Counted from the first letter of the stretch, positions 52,351 through 61,849 are shown. The stretch is DNA of 64,000 bases from an uncultured Christensenella sp. (GCA_910586245.1 CAJUFY010000005.1:1-64000); one strand, 5' to 3'. Numbers and translations: made by a program. Notes: a model not told the origin generated them from the letters alone.

Positions 52351-52364
52351 GGAAACCGATTTCC
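52351..52364. promoter_or_regulatory. LacI-type operator O1, transport operon
   Basis: GGAAACCGATTTCC with central CG, immediately after the predicted transcription start. Binding here would block transcription. Confidence 0.8.
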
Positions 52365-52385
52365 GTATTTCTTTTGGCAAATTTT

Positions 52386-52399
52386 GGAAACCGATTTCT
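52386..52399. promoter_or_regulatory. LacI-type operator O2, transport operon
   Basis: GGAAACCGATTTCT, 35 bp downstream of O1 start to start, flanked by a TTTT and a TTAAAA stretch. Two sites suggest cooperative binding or looping. Confidence 0.75.
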
Positions 52400-52410
52400 T
52401 AAAATTTTCG

Positions 52411-52454
52411 ATGAGGTATACCTCATTTCGTATGCGGCGCAAGCCGCATACGAA
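52411..52454 (+). promoter_or_regulatory. Structured 5' leader of the binding-protein gene
   Basis: A perfect 16-nt palindrome ATGAGGTATACCTCAT (52411-52426) is followed at once by a perfect 12-bp stem (52427-52438 with 52443-52454) capped by a GCAA tetraloop (GNRA). No U-run follows, so it is not a terminator; stabilisation of the mRNA 5' end or regulation is likely. Confidence 0.65.
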
Positions 52455-52485
52455 CAAAATTAAAGGATTCGCGGGAGGAAATTTT

Positions 52486-54198
52486 ATGAAAAAGAAAGCC
52501 GTATGTCTGGCGCTTGCTTCGGTAATGGCGGTTTCCGCAGGGGCGCTTGCCGCCTGCGGGCAGACGAAAAACGAAAACGAGCTCTGGATTACCTTTTTCA
52601 AAGGCGGTTACGGAGTAGAGTGGGCGGAACAGCTCGCGCGCAAGTTCGAAGCGGAAAACGAAGGGGTCAAAGTGAAAACCGATCCCGATTCCCAGCTGAT
52701 CAACGCCGTGCCGAACATGATGAAGAACGGCACGAAGTACGATCTCATCTTCTGCCACGACGTCGCATGGGAAGATTTCGTACAGCCCGGCACCATTTAC
52801 TGCCTTGACGAACTGTATGAAACCGAAGTTTCTCCCGGCGTAAAATTCAAGGACAGAATCTGGGACGAAACGGTGCTCGACAGCTGCACGTATCCCGACG
52901 CAAGCGGCACGGAACATTATTATAAAGTTCCCTGGACGATCGGCACGGCGGGCATCGCTTACAACGTGACGATTATGGATCGGCTCGACGGCTGGCTGGC
53001 GGGTGCGAAGGGGCAGCAATATCTGGCGACGGCGCAGGGCGGCGGCGATACCGCGCGCCGCTGGAACCGCAAGCCTCCGTTAAGTTATTACGATTTGTGG
53101 CAGTATTGCGAAGATATCGTGAAGGCGCAGCTTCCCGTGGTGGAAGGGGATCGCGATTCGGGCACGGTGTATCCCTTAACCTGGTCGGCGCCCGCCGAAG
53201 AATGGCAGTGGGACTACGTGGTGTTCGACTGGTGGGGACAGCTCGCCGGACCGGAAACGATGGACGTCTTCAAGAATTTCAACAATATGAAGGACGGCAA
53301 GCTGGACTGGAGCGCCGTTTCCGATCCCGATAAAGAAATTTACAATCCCGATTTGTATGCGCGCGAAAACGACGGCGTCGGTTCGGGCGAATTGAAAGAA
53401 GCTTACCGCCTCTGGTACAATCTCGTGACGGGGAATCAGTCGTGGTCGGATCCCAAAACGGCGGGTTACAGCAAGTTCGAAAACGAACAGGCGTTTGCGA
53501 GCGGATACGCCGCGATGACGCCGGCTGCCTGCTGGATCGAAAACGAATCGAAAATTTATCTCGAACGCTCGGGGCAGACCGTTTCCATTATGCCCACGCC
53601 CGTCGTTTCCAACGTAAAACTGGACGCGAACGGCAAAGTCATCAAATCGTACGATACGGCTACTCCCGCAAAGACGCTCGACGCGGTGCGCGCGGACGGA
53701 GATTCCGAACACGTCGTAACGGTAAACGGAATCGATTACGACCGCATTTCCTTTACGAGTTCGTTCGGCGACAGCGTAATGATTCCGAATAAAGCTTCGA
53801 ACAAAGAACTTGCGGTAAAATTCCTGTTGTTCATGCAGGAGGAAGAGAACGCGCAGCTGTTCACGCGGCTGAGCGGCGGAACCGTGCTGCCCTATCAATA
53901 CGACTACGCGAGTTCGTTTGTGGAAAACGGGGAAGACAAGGCGACGCTTTGGCAGAAGGCGATTTTCGAAATCGACCAGAACAGCACCAAATTCAACAAC
54001 TATACCAAACACCCGATGATGCGTCAGACGACGCTGCGCGGCTCCGCCCGCATGACCACGGTCTGGGCGAAGAACGATTACTACTATGCAAAAGCATGGA
54101 ACGAACCGAACAACAGCGCTTACGCGCCGGATACGCTTTTGAAGAGTATTTACACGAGCGTTTCGGGCATGTGGGAAACTTACAAGAAAGAACTTTAA
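52486..54198 (+). CDS. Oligosaccharide ABC transporter binding lipoprotein
   Basis: A 570-residue extracytoplasmic solute-binding protein of family 1. Signal peptide and lipobox A-A-C near residue 24 are followed by ELWITFFKGGYGVEWAEQLARKFEAEN. At 570 residues it is large for the family (usually 420-450); large members often bind long oligosaccharides. GGGAGG precedes the ATG. It leads the operon under two LacI-type operators. The beta-glucan ligand is inferred from GH16, GH94-like and GH1 neighbours. Confidence 0.88.
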   Translation: MKKKAVCLALASVMAVSAGALAACGQTKNENELWITFFKGGYGVEWAEQLARKFEAENEGVKVKTDPDSQLINAVPNMMKNGTKYDLIFCHDVAWEDFVQPGTIYCLDELYETEVSPGVKFKDRIWDETVLDSCTYPDASGTEHYYKVPWTIGTAGIAYNVTIMDRLDGWLAGAKGQQYLATAQGGGDTARRWNRKPPLSYYDLWQYCEDIVKAQLPVVEGDRDSGTVYPLTWSAPAEEWQWDYVVFDWWGQLAGPETMDVFKNFNNMKDGKLDWSAVSDPDKEIYNPDLYARENDGVGSGELKEAYRLWYNLVTGNQSWSDPKTAGYSKFENEQAFASGYAAMTPAACWIENESKIYLERSGQTVSIMPTPVVSNVKLDANGKVIKSYDTATPAKTLDAVRADGDSEHVVTVNGIDYDRISFTSSFGDSVMIPNKASNKELAVKFLLFMQEEENAQLFTRLSGGTVLPYQYDYASSFVENGEDKATLWQKAIFEIDQNSTKFNNYTKHPMMRQTTLRGSARMTTVWAKNDYYYAKAWNEPNNSAYAPDTLLKSIYTSVSGMWETYKKEL

Positions 54199-54220
54199 AC
54201 GGTTTTGCAGGGAGGGGGAC

Positions 54221-55162
54221 ATGACGGAACAAACCGCCGCGGAAAAAATTTCGGGAAGGAAAAAACCGACCGCATTTCAAAAAAAGCGTTTCCGTACGAA
54301 TATTTTCGTAATCTGTATGCTCGCTTACCCCGTGTTGCAGTTTCTTGTGATGTGGGCGTTCGTCAATATCGACTCCGTACTGATGACTTTTCAGAAGTAC
54401 GATACCTTCAAAGGGTGGCAGTGGGTCGGTTTCGACAACTATGCGAACTGGTTCGAAAAATTCAGACTGGAACCCGCGTACAACATGATGCTCGTCAACT
54501 CGGTACTGCATTCGGTCGTGGGCATGTTCATCATCTTTCCGATCTGTCTTTTGACCTCGTATTTCCTTTGCAGAAAAGTTCCGCTTTCGGGATTTTTCCG
54601 CATCGTATTCTATCTTCCGTCGATTATTCCGCTCGTCATTCTTGCGCTCGGATTTACGAATATGATCAAGATCGACGGCTTGCTCGGTAAAATTTACGAA
54701 GGGTTTCATGCGGAAGCGCCCTCGCTTCTGCTTCCCCCCAAAGTCCGCTGGACGGTCTATCTGTTCACGATTTGGGCGGGGATCGGCGGAAACCTGCTTC
54801 TACTTTCGGGCACGATCAAACGCGTGCCGACCGAGGTGCTCGAATCGGCGCATCTCGACGGCGTGGGCACGTTCGGCGAACTCTTCCGCATCGTGATTCC
54901 TATGATCTGGCCGACGATGGTCACCATGTTCGTCATGTCCATGATGGGGATTTTCTCCGTCGTGTTCCAGCCGCTCTTTTTGACGGATAAACTGATGAAC
55001 GAAACGATGACGATCGGGCTTTGGATCTTCAACAAGGCGAGCGACAATGCGGGAAACGTGCAGGCGGCGACGCTGGGCATTTTAACGACGATCTTCGTCG
55101 CGCCCGTGATTCTGCTCACCCGCTGGGGACTCGACAAACTGTTCGTCGAAGTAGATTACTGA
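54221..55162 (+). CDS. ABC sugar permease, first
   Basis: A 313-residue membrane protein with six helices and the EAA-type loop LESAHLDGVGTFGELFRIVIP. The N-terminus is basic (GRKKPTAFQKKRFRTN). GGGAGGGGG lies before the ATG. It pairs with the next gene to form the membrane channel; MalF/LplB-like by size. Confidence 0.9.
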   Translation: MTEQTAAEKISGRKKPTAFQKKRFRTNIFVICMLAYPVLQFLVMWAFVNIDSVLMTFQKYDTFKGWQWVGFDNYANWFEKFRLEPAYNMMLVNSVLHSVVGMFIIFPICLLTSYFLCRKVPLSGFFRIVFYLPSIIPLVILALGFTNMIKIDGLLGKIYEGFHAEAPSLLLPPKVRWTVYLFTIWAGIGGNLLLLSGTIKRVPTEVLESAHLDGVGTFGELFRIVIPMIWPTMVTMFVMSMMGIFSVVFQPLFLTDKLMNETMTIGLWIFNKASDNAGNVQAATLGILTTIFVAPVILLTRWGLDKLFVEVDY

Positions 55163-55172
55163 GGAGGCGGCT

Positions 55173-56126
55173 ATGGAAAAGAAACCCGAAAATACAAGCG
55201 GTTCCGAGCAGGCTGCCGCCAAAAAATTCGATTGGGCGCACGTGAAAACGTGGCTCTTCGAACACTGTGTGATGCCGTTCCGTCGCGCGGGGTGGAAGAA
55301 GAGCGTGCTTTTTTCTATCGTGTTCGTCTTCTTCGCGTTCTATGCGTTTACCATTCTGTATCCCTTCTTTTGGATGGTGCTCAACTCCTTTAAAGATCCC
55401 GTCGTGTTCGGGCTGGATAAACTGGGGCTGAACTTCGACGCGGGATTTTCGAATTACGTGAACGCCTTTCAGTACAAAGTGAAGGGGACGTCGGTTGCGA
55501 TGATGTATCTTAACTCCTTCCTCGTTGTGGGCGGCGGCGTGCTTGCCACGCTGATTAGCTGTTCGCTCGCTTCGTACACCGTGGCAAAGTACAAATTCCG
55601 CGGCAGAGGGATTATTTACAACGTAGTCATCGTCGCCATGCTCGTGCCGATCGTGGGCACGCTGCCCGCGCAGTACCGTTTGATGCAGAATCTGCACCTC
55701 ATCGACAATATCGTCGGCGTATGGTTTTTGTATTCGGGCGGGTTCGGATTCAACTTCCTGTTTTTGTACGCCTATTTCAAAGGAATCAGCTGGACGTACG
55801 CGGAAGCCGCGCAGCTCGACGGCGCTTCCGATTTCCGTATTTTTATTCAGATCATGATTCCGATGGCGAAACCCGCGCTCACCGCGATCGGCGTCCTCAC
55901 CTTTATGGGACTGTGGGGGGATTATCAGACGCCTTACTTCTATTTGAACAGCATGCCGACCATCGCGCTCGGCTTAAAGGATATTTCCGACCAGATGGCT
56001 TACGAGCCGAACTATCCGCTCCTGCTTGCTACGGCGGTCGTGGCGACCGTGCCGATCATTCTGCTCTTCTGCGTGTTCCAGAAGACGATCATGAACAACC
56101 TTACGATGGGCGGGTTGAAAGGTTAA
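55173..56126 (+). CDS. ABC sugar permease, second
   Basis: A 317-residue permease with six helices and EAA loop YAEAAQLDGASDFRIFIQIMIP. The first 45 residues form a cytoplasmic tail before helix one (SIVFVFFAFYAFTILYPFFWMVLNSF). It starts 10 nt after the first permease with GAGGAGG. No ATP-binding subunit is encoded in the operon. Confidence 0.9.
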   Translation: MEKKPENTSGSEQAAAKKFDWAHVKTWLFEHCVMPFRRAGWKKSVLFSIVFVFFAFYAFTILYPFFWMVLNSFKDPVVFGLDKLGLNFDAGFSNYVNAFQYKVKGTSVAMMYLNSFLVVGGGVLATLISCSLASYTVAKYKFRGRGIIYNVVIVAMLVPIVGTLPAQYRLMQNLHLIDNIVGVWFLYSGGFGFNFLFLYAYFKGISWTYAEAAQLDGASDFRIFIQIMIPMAKPALTAIGVLTFMGLWGDYQTPYFYLNSMPTIALGLKDISDQMAYEPNYPLLLATAVVATVPIILLFCVFQKTIMNNLTMGGLKG

Positions 56127-56144
56127 ATTGAAGGGGAAAGAATT

Positions 56145-57449
56145 ATGAAGAAAATCACGAAACTGTGCGTGGCTGCCGTTCTGACGGCGGGCATGGTGAT
56201 GGGATTTACCGCTTGCGGCGGCGTGACGACGATCACCAAACAGCCCAACGTGGGTATTTCGCAGGGCGTTGCCGATTCGGTGGGTAGCTACGATAAGATC
56301 GCGTATTACAGCCTGGAAGAAAAGCGGGACGTAAAAATTTCGCTTGAAGCGGACTCGGTGCAAAAGGTTTCTTTTATGTACCGCGTGCTTTCGCCCAAAG
56401 ACTATACGTTTAAAAATAATCTTCTGACCGTCAAGAAAAAAATCTTCGAAGGGCAGAGCGCGGGCGATAAAATTCTGCGCGTGTTCATCGGCGGGCAGTA
56501 TTTGCAGATCACCGTGCGCATCGTGTCCAAAGTCATCTACACCGTAGACGATTTCAACGCGATCCGCCACGACCTCAACGGGTCGTATACGCTTGCTAAC
56601 GATCTCGATTTTTCCAACGAGGCGTTCTGGCCGATCGGCAAATCGTACGACGGCGGAAACACGGGCATCTTCGAAGGGGTGTTCGACGGCGGCGGACATT
56701 CCATCAAAAACGTAACGATCAACGCGATGGACCGCGGCGTGGGGGAGGACGGCGAGCATCAGGGACCTTCGCTCGGCAACCCGCAGAGCAACCCGCAGAA
56801 TTATAACAACGGCATTTTCATGCAGACGAGCGGAAACGCGCAGATCATCAACACCAACTTCGTGAACGTCACGCTCAACTGTCAGGGACTGGGCGGTGCG
56901 GTCGTGGGGATGAACGGCGGTTTGGTAAAGAACTGTTTCGTTTCCTGCAATTTGACTTCGCGCGGAGACGCGGAGCGCGCGGGCGGAATCGCGGGCGTGA
57001 ACGGCTCGAACGACGCGCCCGGCAAGATCGAAAACTGCATCGTAATTTACAACACGGTGGGGGAATCGCAGGTCAACCGCGGCATTGCCGACTGGAATAA
57101 CGGCACGATCAGCAACTGCTACGCCGCCACGACGGACAGCTTCGTTTTTCACCCCGGTTACGACAGCGAAACGGGAAAAATAGATCCCGATTTCGATATC
57201 AATACCCACTGGCAGAGCGGGCCGATCGGCGACATGATCTATAATTACTACACGCTTATCGCGCTGCCCGGCTCGTGCGATACTTCCAGCTGGTCGTTCT
57301 ATGCGGCGGGGGAAGGGCACATCGTCAACTCGGAAGTGGTGCGCAGAGACTTTTTGCTCGATCCCTACAATTTCTCTTTCGAAAACGGCTGGGACAGAAC
57401 GGTCTGGAATTTCAGAGCGGGAATGCTGCCGCGTCTGATTACGAAATAA
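56145..57449 (+). CDS. GLUG-type beta-helix lipoprotein
   Basis: A 434-residue surface protein: signal peptide, lipobox T-A-C near residue 24, a small N-terminal domain, then IYTVDDFNAIRHDLNGSYTLANDLDF and FEGVFDGGGHSIKNVTIN, the standard entry of GLUG/right-handed beta-helix domains, with repeated turns such as GGAVVGMNGGLVKNCFVSCNL and AGGIAGVNGSN. Such domains commonly bind polysaccharide. It lies in the transport operon 18 nt after the second permease, so binding of beta-glucan at the surface is a plausible role, not demonstrated by the sequence. Confidence 0.8.
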   Translation: MKKITKLCVAAVLTAGMVMGFTACGGVTTITKQPNVGISQGVADSVGSYDKIAYYSLEEKRDVKISLEADSVQKVSFMYRVLSPKDYTFKNNLLTVKKKIFEGQSAGDKILRVFIGGQYLQITVRIVSKVIYTVDDFNAIRHDLNGSYTLANDLDFSNEAFWPIGKSYDGGNTGIFEGVFDGGGHSIKNVTINAMDRGVGEDGEHQGPSLGNPQSNPQNYNNGIFMQTSGNAQIINTNFVNVTLNCQGLGGAVVGMNGGLVKNCFVSCNLTSRGDAERAGGIAGVNGSNDAPGKIENCIVIYNTVGESQVNRGIADWNNGTISNCYAATTDSFVFHPGYDSETGKIDPDFDINTHWQSGPIGDMIYNYYTLIALPGSCDTSSWSFYAAGEGHIVNSEVVRRDFLLDPYNFSFENGWDRTVWNFRAGMLPRLITK

Positions 57450-57470
57450 TTCACGCAAAAACGGTGCGAT

Positions 57471-60400
57471 ATGAAAAACGGCTACGGCTTTGAAAACGGA
57501 ACTTTCGTCATAGAAGATTACGCGAATAAAGCGCCTTTTTGCGATTTTCTTCCCGGGATTGCGGGTTTGCGCGGTAGACCCGTCTGGGCATTTTTTATCA
57601 ACCGCGGTCAGGGGATCGCGGGATTCGGCGTACGCGATAAAAAACGTTCGATCATGGAATTCTCTCCCGCGGAAAACGCCTATGCGAACGCGCCGCGGCA
57701 GGGCTTCCGCACGTTCGTCAAGATCGGCGCGGAATGCTTCGAACCCTTCGCGGTGTGCGGCGATCTTCCCGCAAGAATGGAAGTGAAACGTCGCGGATTC
57801 GCAATCGAAGAAGAGCGGGCGAACGTATATAAAATCCGTGCGGAATACTTCGGCGTGCCTTCCCGCGATTACGCCGCGCTTGCAAGAATCGTGACGTACA
57901 CCAACCGCGCGCAGGACGATCAGCGGATCGAGCTGATAGACGGGCTTGCGCAACTGCTTCCTTACGGCATTTCGAATTCCGATTTTAAGGAAACGGGCAA
58001 TCTGCTCAAAAGCTGGATGTGCGCGGAGGGCGCGGAGCAAGGTTACGGCTTTTACCGCATGCGTTCTTCTACTGCGGATTCTTCGGCGGTGGAAGAAATT
58101 CGGGGCGGAAACTTCTGCGTTTCCGTGTGCGATCGCGGAGCATTGAAAACGGTCGTCGATCCCAAGCTCGTGTTCGGTGAGGAGCGCACGCGTACGCGCG
58201 CGGTCGCGTTCGAGCGCAACGGCATTCCGCAAACGGCGCTCGACGAACAGAATACCGAAAACGAATATCCCTGCGCGTTTGCAAACGGCAGTTTCACGCT
58301 GGGCGCGGGCGAATCGCTTACGCTCGTGCATCTGATCGGCTACGCGGAAGACCGTGCGCAAGTCGAAGCGCTGAAACAAACTTTTTCCGTAGAAGAAGCG
58401 TTCCGCATGATGGACGAAGCGGAATCCATCGTCGGTCAGATCGTGCGCTGCGCGGAAACGGAAACGGCGTTCCCACTGTTCGACGACTACGTTCGCCAAA
58501 GCTGTTTCGACAACGTATTGCGCGGCGGCATGCCCGTTACGCTCGGCAACGAGGTGTATTACGTATACTCGCGCAAGCACGGCGATCCCGAACGCGACTA
58601 CAACTTCTTTTCGGTGGAACCGCAGGCGTATTCGTGCGGAAACGGGAATTTCCGCGACGTCGTTCAGAATCGGCGCAACGACGTGTATCTCTTCCCCGAA
58701 AGCGGAGATTTCAATATCCGATATTTCTTTTCGCTGTTGCAGGCGGACGGGTACAACCCGCTCTCGGTGCTTGGCGTAAAATACACATTCAAAGACGAAA
58801 AACAAACGCCCGCCCGCCTTGCGGGGTTCAACGGCGCGTTTACGGTCGGCGAGCTGTGCAATGCGTTAAACAGCGCGGAAGCGTGCGACATCGCAGAAAC
58901 GCTCGCCTTATGCGAACCCGTATACGAAGCGGCGTTCGGCGAGGGGTACTGGACGGATCACTTCGTGTATCTCGTCGATCTGATCGTATCCTATCTTGCG
59001 ATTTATCCCGAACGGCGCGACGAATTGCTGTTCGAAACGCAGTACCGCTATTTCGCTTCGGGTGCGCGGGTTCTGCCCCGCGCAGAAAAGACCGTGTTGC
59101 TTGCAAACGGCAAAGTACGCCGTTACGGCGCGGTCGAACATGCGGGGAAAGACGGCTGGCTCAAAACGCCTTCGGGCGAAGACTTTACGACGACGCTCTG
59201 CGCAAAGCTGTTGGGATTGATCGCAGTCAAAACGGCGACGCTCGACTTTGCGGGCGCGGGCATCGATATGGAGGCGGAAAAACCGGGCTGGAACGACGCG
59301 ACCAACGGACTTCCCGCCTTGTTCGGCAGCAACGTTGCCGACCTGCTCGAACTCAAACGGCTGATTCTCACGGTAAAAGGGTGGCTTTCCGATTGCTCGC
59401 CCGACGTGGCGTGGAGCAAGGAACAAAGCGATTTCTTCCGCGCGCTGACCGCGCTGCTCCGCGAAGATCCTTCTGCGGAAGCGTATTACGAAAAGAGCAA
59501 CGCGCTGAAAGAAGAATACCGCGCCCGTATTTATGCGGGGTTGAGCGGAACGTACGCGAAGGAAAGCGTGCAAAGCGTGCTTGCGTTTCTATCGCTGGCG
59601 GAATCGCGCGTTTCGCGCGGACTCGAACGGGCGAAGGAACTGGGCGGCGGTTGGTATCCGACTTACCTCGACTACGAGGTAACGCAGTACGAACCGATCA
59701 CGGAACAGGGCGCGCTCAAACATAACGCCGCGGGGTTGCCCTGCGTGCGCGTGATAAAGGCGGCGCCGCACGCACTTCCTCACTTTGCCGAAGCGGTTGC
59801 AAAGGGTCTCATGCTCGGCGAGCGCGAACTCTACGATCGGGCGAAACGTTCTTCGCTGTACGATAGCGAACTGGGCGTGTATCGCTCTTCCGAACCGCTC
59901 GACGGCGAGCCGATGGAAATCGGACGCATCCGCTCCTTCCCCAAGGGCTGGCTGGAACGGGAATCCTGTTTCCTGCACATGGACTACAAGCTCATGCTTT
60001 CGCTGTTGCAGGCGGGGCTGTACGACGCGTTTTACGAGGAAATCAAAACGAATTTCGTACCTTTTCAAGACCCCTCCGTATACGGCAGGAGCACGTTGGA
60101 AAACTGTTCTTTCCTGCCCACTTCCAACCATTGCGACAAGAGCAAACGGGGCAGAGGGTTTCAGGCGCGGCTCACGGGCGCGAACGCCGAAGTGCTTTCG
60201 ATGTGGCGGATCATGACGGGCGCGGAAAGACCGTTTACCTATGAGGACGGCGCGTTGCGGTTTGCGCTGAATCCCGTATTGCACGGCTCCTTTTTTAAGG
60301 AGGACGGCACGGTGCGTTTTACGTTGCTCGGGAAAACGAAAGTCACTTATCTGAATCCCGCGCGCAAGAATACCTACGAGGGTAGAATCGCGCGGTACCG

Positions 60401-60506
60401 TTTGATCAATCAAGACGGAGTTATCGAACGGGAAACGGTAACCGGCGCGCTTGCCGAAGAGGTGCGCGGCGAAAAATTCGAAACGATCGAGGTGGATATC
60501 GTATGA
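57471..60506 (+). CDS. GH94-like carbohydrate phosphorylase
   Basis: A 1011-residue cytoplasmic protein related to cellobiose phosphorylase (the GH94/GH149/GH161 group). The start GYGFENGTFVIEDYANKAPF and the (alpha/alpha)6-barrel motif PGWNDATNGLP are characteristic; D609 of WND is the probable general acid. It is longer than typical GH94 cellobiose phosphorylase (about 800). In context it most likely phosphorolyses beta-1,3-linked gluco-oligosaccharides as GH149 and GH161 do, but I cannot fix the family without a search. No good ribosome binding site precedes the ATG. The stop overlaps the GH1 start (ATGA). Confidence 0.75.
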   Translation: MKNGYGFENGTFVIEDYANKAPFCDFLPGIAGLRGRPVWAFFINRGQGIAGFGVRDKKRSIMEFSPAENAYANAPRQGFRTFVKIGAECFEPFAVCGDLPARMEVKRRGFAIEEERANVYKIRAEYFGVPSRDYAALARIVTYTNRAQDDQRIELIDGLAQLLPYGISNSDFKETGNLLKSWMCAEGAEQGYGFYRMRSSTADSSAVEEIRGGNFCVSVCDRGALKTVVDPKLVFGEERTRTRAVAFERNGIPQTALDEQNTENEYPCAFANGSFTLGAGESLTLVHLIGYAEDRAQVEALKQTFSVEEAFRMMDEAESIVGQIVRCAETETAFPLFDDYVRQSCFDNVLRGGMPVTLGNEVYYVYSRKHGDPERDYNFFSVEPQAYSCGNGNFRDVVQNRRNDVYLFPESGDFNIRYFFSLLQADGYNPLSVLGVKYTFKDEKQTPARLAGFNGAFTVGELCNALNSAEACDIAETLALCEPVYEAAFGEGYWTDHFVYLVDLIVSYLAIYPERRDELLFETQYRYFASGARVLPRAEKTVLLANGKVRRYGAVEHAGKDGWLKTPSGEDFTTTLCAKLLGLIAVKTATLDFAGAGIDMEAEKPGWNDATNGLPALFGSNVADLLELKRLILTVKGWLSDCSPDVAWSKEQSDFFRALTALLREDPSAEAYYEKSNALKEEYRARIYAGLSGTYAKESVQSVLAFLSLAESRVSRGLERAKELGGGWYPTYLDYEVTQYEPITEQGALKHNAAGLPCVRVIKAAPHALPHFAEAVAKGLMLGERELYDRAKRSSLYDSELGVYRSSEPLDGEPMEIGRIRSFPKGWLERESCFLHMDYKLMLSLLQAGLYDAFYEEIKTNFVPFQDPSVYGRSTLENCSFLPTSNHCDKSKRGRGFQARLTGANAEVLSMWRIMTGAERPFTYEDGALRFALNPVLHGSFFKEDGTVRFTLLGKTKVTYLNPARKNTYEGRIARYRLINQDGVIERETVTGALAEEVRGEKFETIEVDIV

Positions 60507-61849
60507 AAGAAATCAGTTTGAAATTTCCGAAAAATTTCTTTTTCGGCGCGGCGACGGCGGCGTATCAGATCGAAGGCGCGTGGAACGAGGACGGCAAGGG
60601 CGAAAGCATCTGGGACGCGTTCTCGCACGTTCCCGGAAACGTGGATAACGGCGACACGGGCGACGTGGCGTGCGACCATTACCACCGCATGAAAGAGGAC
60701 GTCGCGATCATGAAGGAGCTGCACCTCGAATGCTACCGCTTTTCGGTCGCCTGGACGAGGATCATTCCCGACGGCGACGGCGCTGTGAACGAGGCGGGGA
60801 TCAAGTTTTACAGCGATCTGATCGACGAGCTGTTAAAGGCGGGCATTCGCCCTCTGCTCACGCTTTATCACTGGGATCTGCCTCTTGCGCTTCAGAACAA
60901 GGGCGGGTGGCTCAATCCCGAAAGCGTCAACTGGTTTACCCGCTATGCAGAAGTCGTTTTCAAAGCGTACGGCGACCGCGTCAAGGATTTCGTTACGTTC
61001 AACGAACCGTTCGTATTTACCGATTTCGGATACGTGACGGGCGCGTTCCCTCCCGGAATCAAAGGGGATTACCGCTCTAAAATTTTGGCGGGGCATCACG
61101 TCCTGCAAAGCCACGGCAGCGCGGTGCGCGCCTTCCGCAAAATCGTGAAAGACGGCAGAATCGGGATCGTACTCGATTACGCTTATAACGCGCCTGCGAC
61201 GCAATCGGAAGAGGACGTCGCCGCCGCGGCGCGCGCGAACGAGTTCTGGGCGGGCTGGTATTTCGAACCGATCGTATTCGGGCGCTATCCTCAGACGGCG
61301 GCAAAGTGGTTCCGGGAACGCGGGCAGCTCCCGCCTGTGACCGAAGCGGAAATGAAGCTGATCGCCGAACCGATCGACTTCCTCGGAATCAATCATTATT
61401 TCTGCAACTACGTCAAGGCGGATCCGAACAACCCGCGCGAAGGCACTGCGCCCGTCTATCCGCCCGTGCAGCACACCTTAATGAACTGGCCGATCACCGA
61501 AGACGGTTTCTACGAAATGCTCACTTATTTCCGTAAGGTTTTAAAGGTGCCGCTTGTGATTACCGAAAACGGAATTGCGCTCAACGATATCGTCACCGTC
61601 GAAGGAACGGTGGAAGATTACGACAGAATCGATTATATGAAGCGGTATCTTTCGGCGCTGTCCCGCGCGATCGAAGAAGGGCTCGACTGCCGCGGTTACT
61701 GCTACTGGAGCCTGCTCGACAACCTGGAGTGGGCGGCGGGCTTTAAAGACAGATTCGGTCTTGTTCACGTCGATTACAACACGTTAAAGCGCACGATCAA
61801 GCGTAGCGGAAGATGGTATTCCGCGCTGATCGACGAGAAAAACAAATAA
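60503..61849 (+). CDS. GH1 beta-glucosidase
   Basis: A 448-residue cytoplasmic retaining beta-glucosidase. The N-terminal signature is FFFGAATAAYQIEGAWNEDGKG; acid/base E168 lies in TFNEP and nucleophile E355 in ITENG; the C-terminal WSLLDNLEWAAGFKDRFGLVHVD is typical. No phospho-sugar loop features are obvious, so free rather than 6-phospho glucosides are expected, fitting ABC import. Its start overlaps the phosphorylase stop by 4 nt. Confidence 0.94.
   Translation: MKEISLKFPKNFFFGAATAAYQIEGAWNEDGKGESIWDAFSHVPGNVDNGDTGDVACDHYHRMKEDVAIMKELHLECYRFSVAWTRIIPDGDGAVNEAGIKFYSDLIDELLKAGIRPLLTLYHWDLPLALQNKGGWLNPESVNWFTRYAEVVFKAYGDRVKDFVTFNEPFVFTDFGYVTGAFPPGIKGDYRSKILAGHHVLQSHGSAVRAFRKIVKDGRIGIVLDYAYNAPATQSEEDVAAAARANEFWAGWYFEPIVFGRYPQTAAKWFRERGQLPPVTEAEMKLIAEPIDFLGINHYFCNYVKADPNNPREGTAPVYPPVQHTLMNWPITEDGFYEMLTYFRKVLKVPLVITENGIALNDIVTVEGTVEDYDRIDYMKRYLSALSRAIEEGLDCRGYCYWSLLDNLEWAAGFKDRFGLVHVDYNTLKRTIKRSGRWYSALIDEKNK

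Noticed and set aside
55974..58805. A 943-codon open frame antisense to a permease, the GLUG lipoprotein and the phosphorylase
   Set aside because: The opposite strand encodes recognisable proteins throughout. The antisense product is Arg/His/Val-rich with no motif, as expected from biased codon use in GC-rich genes.
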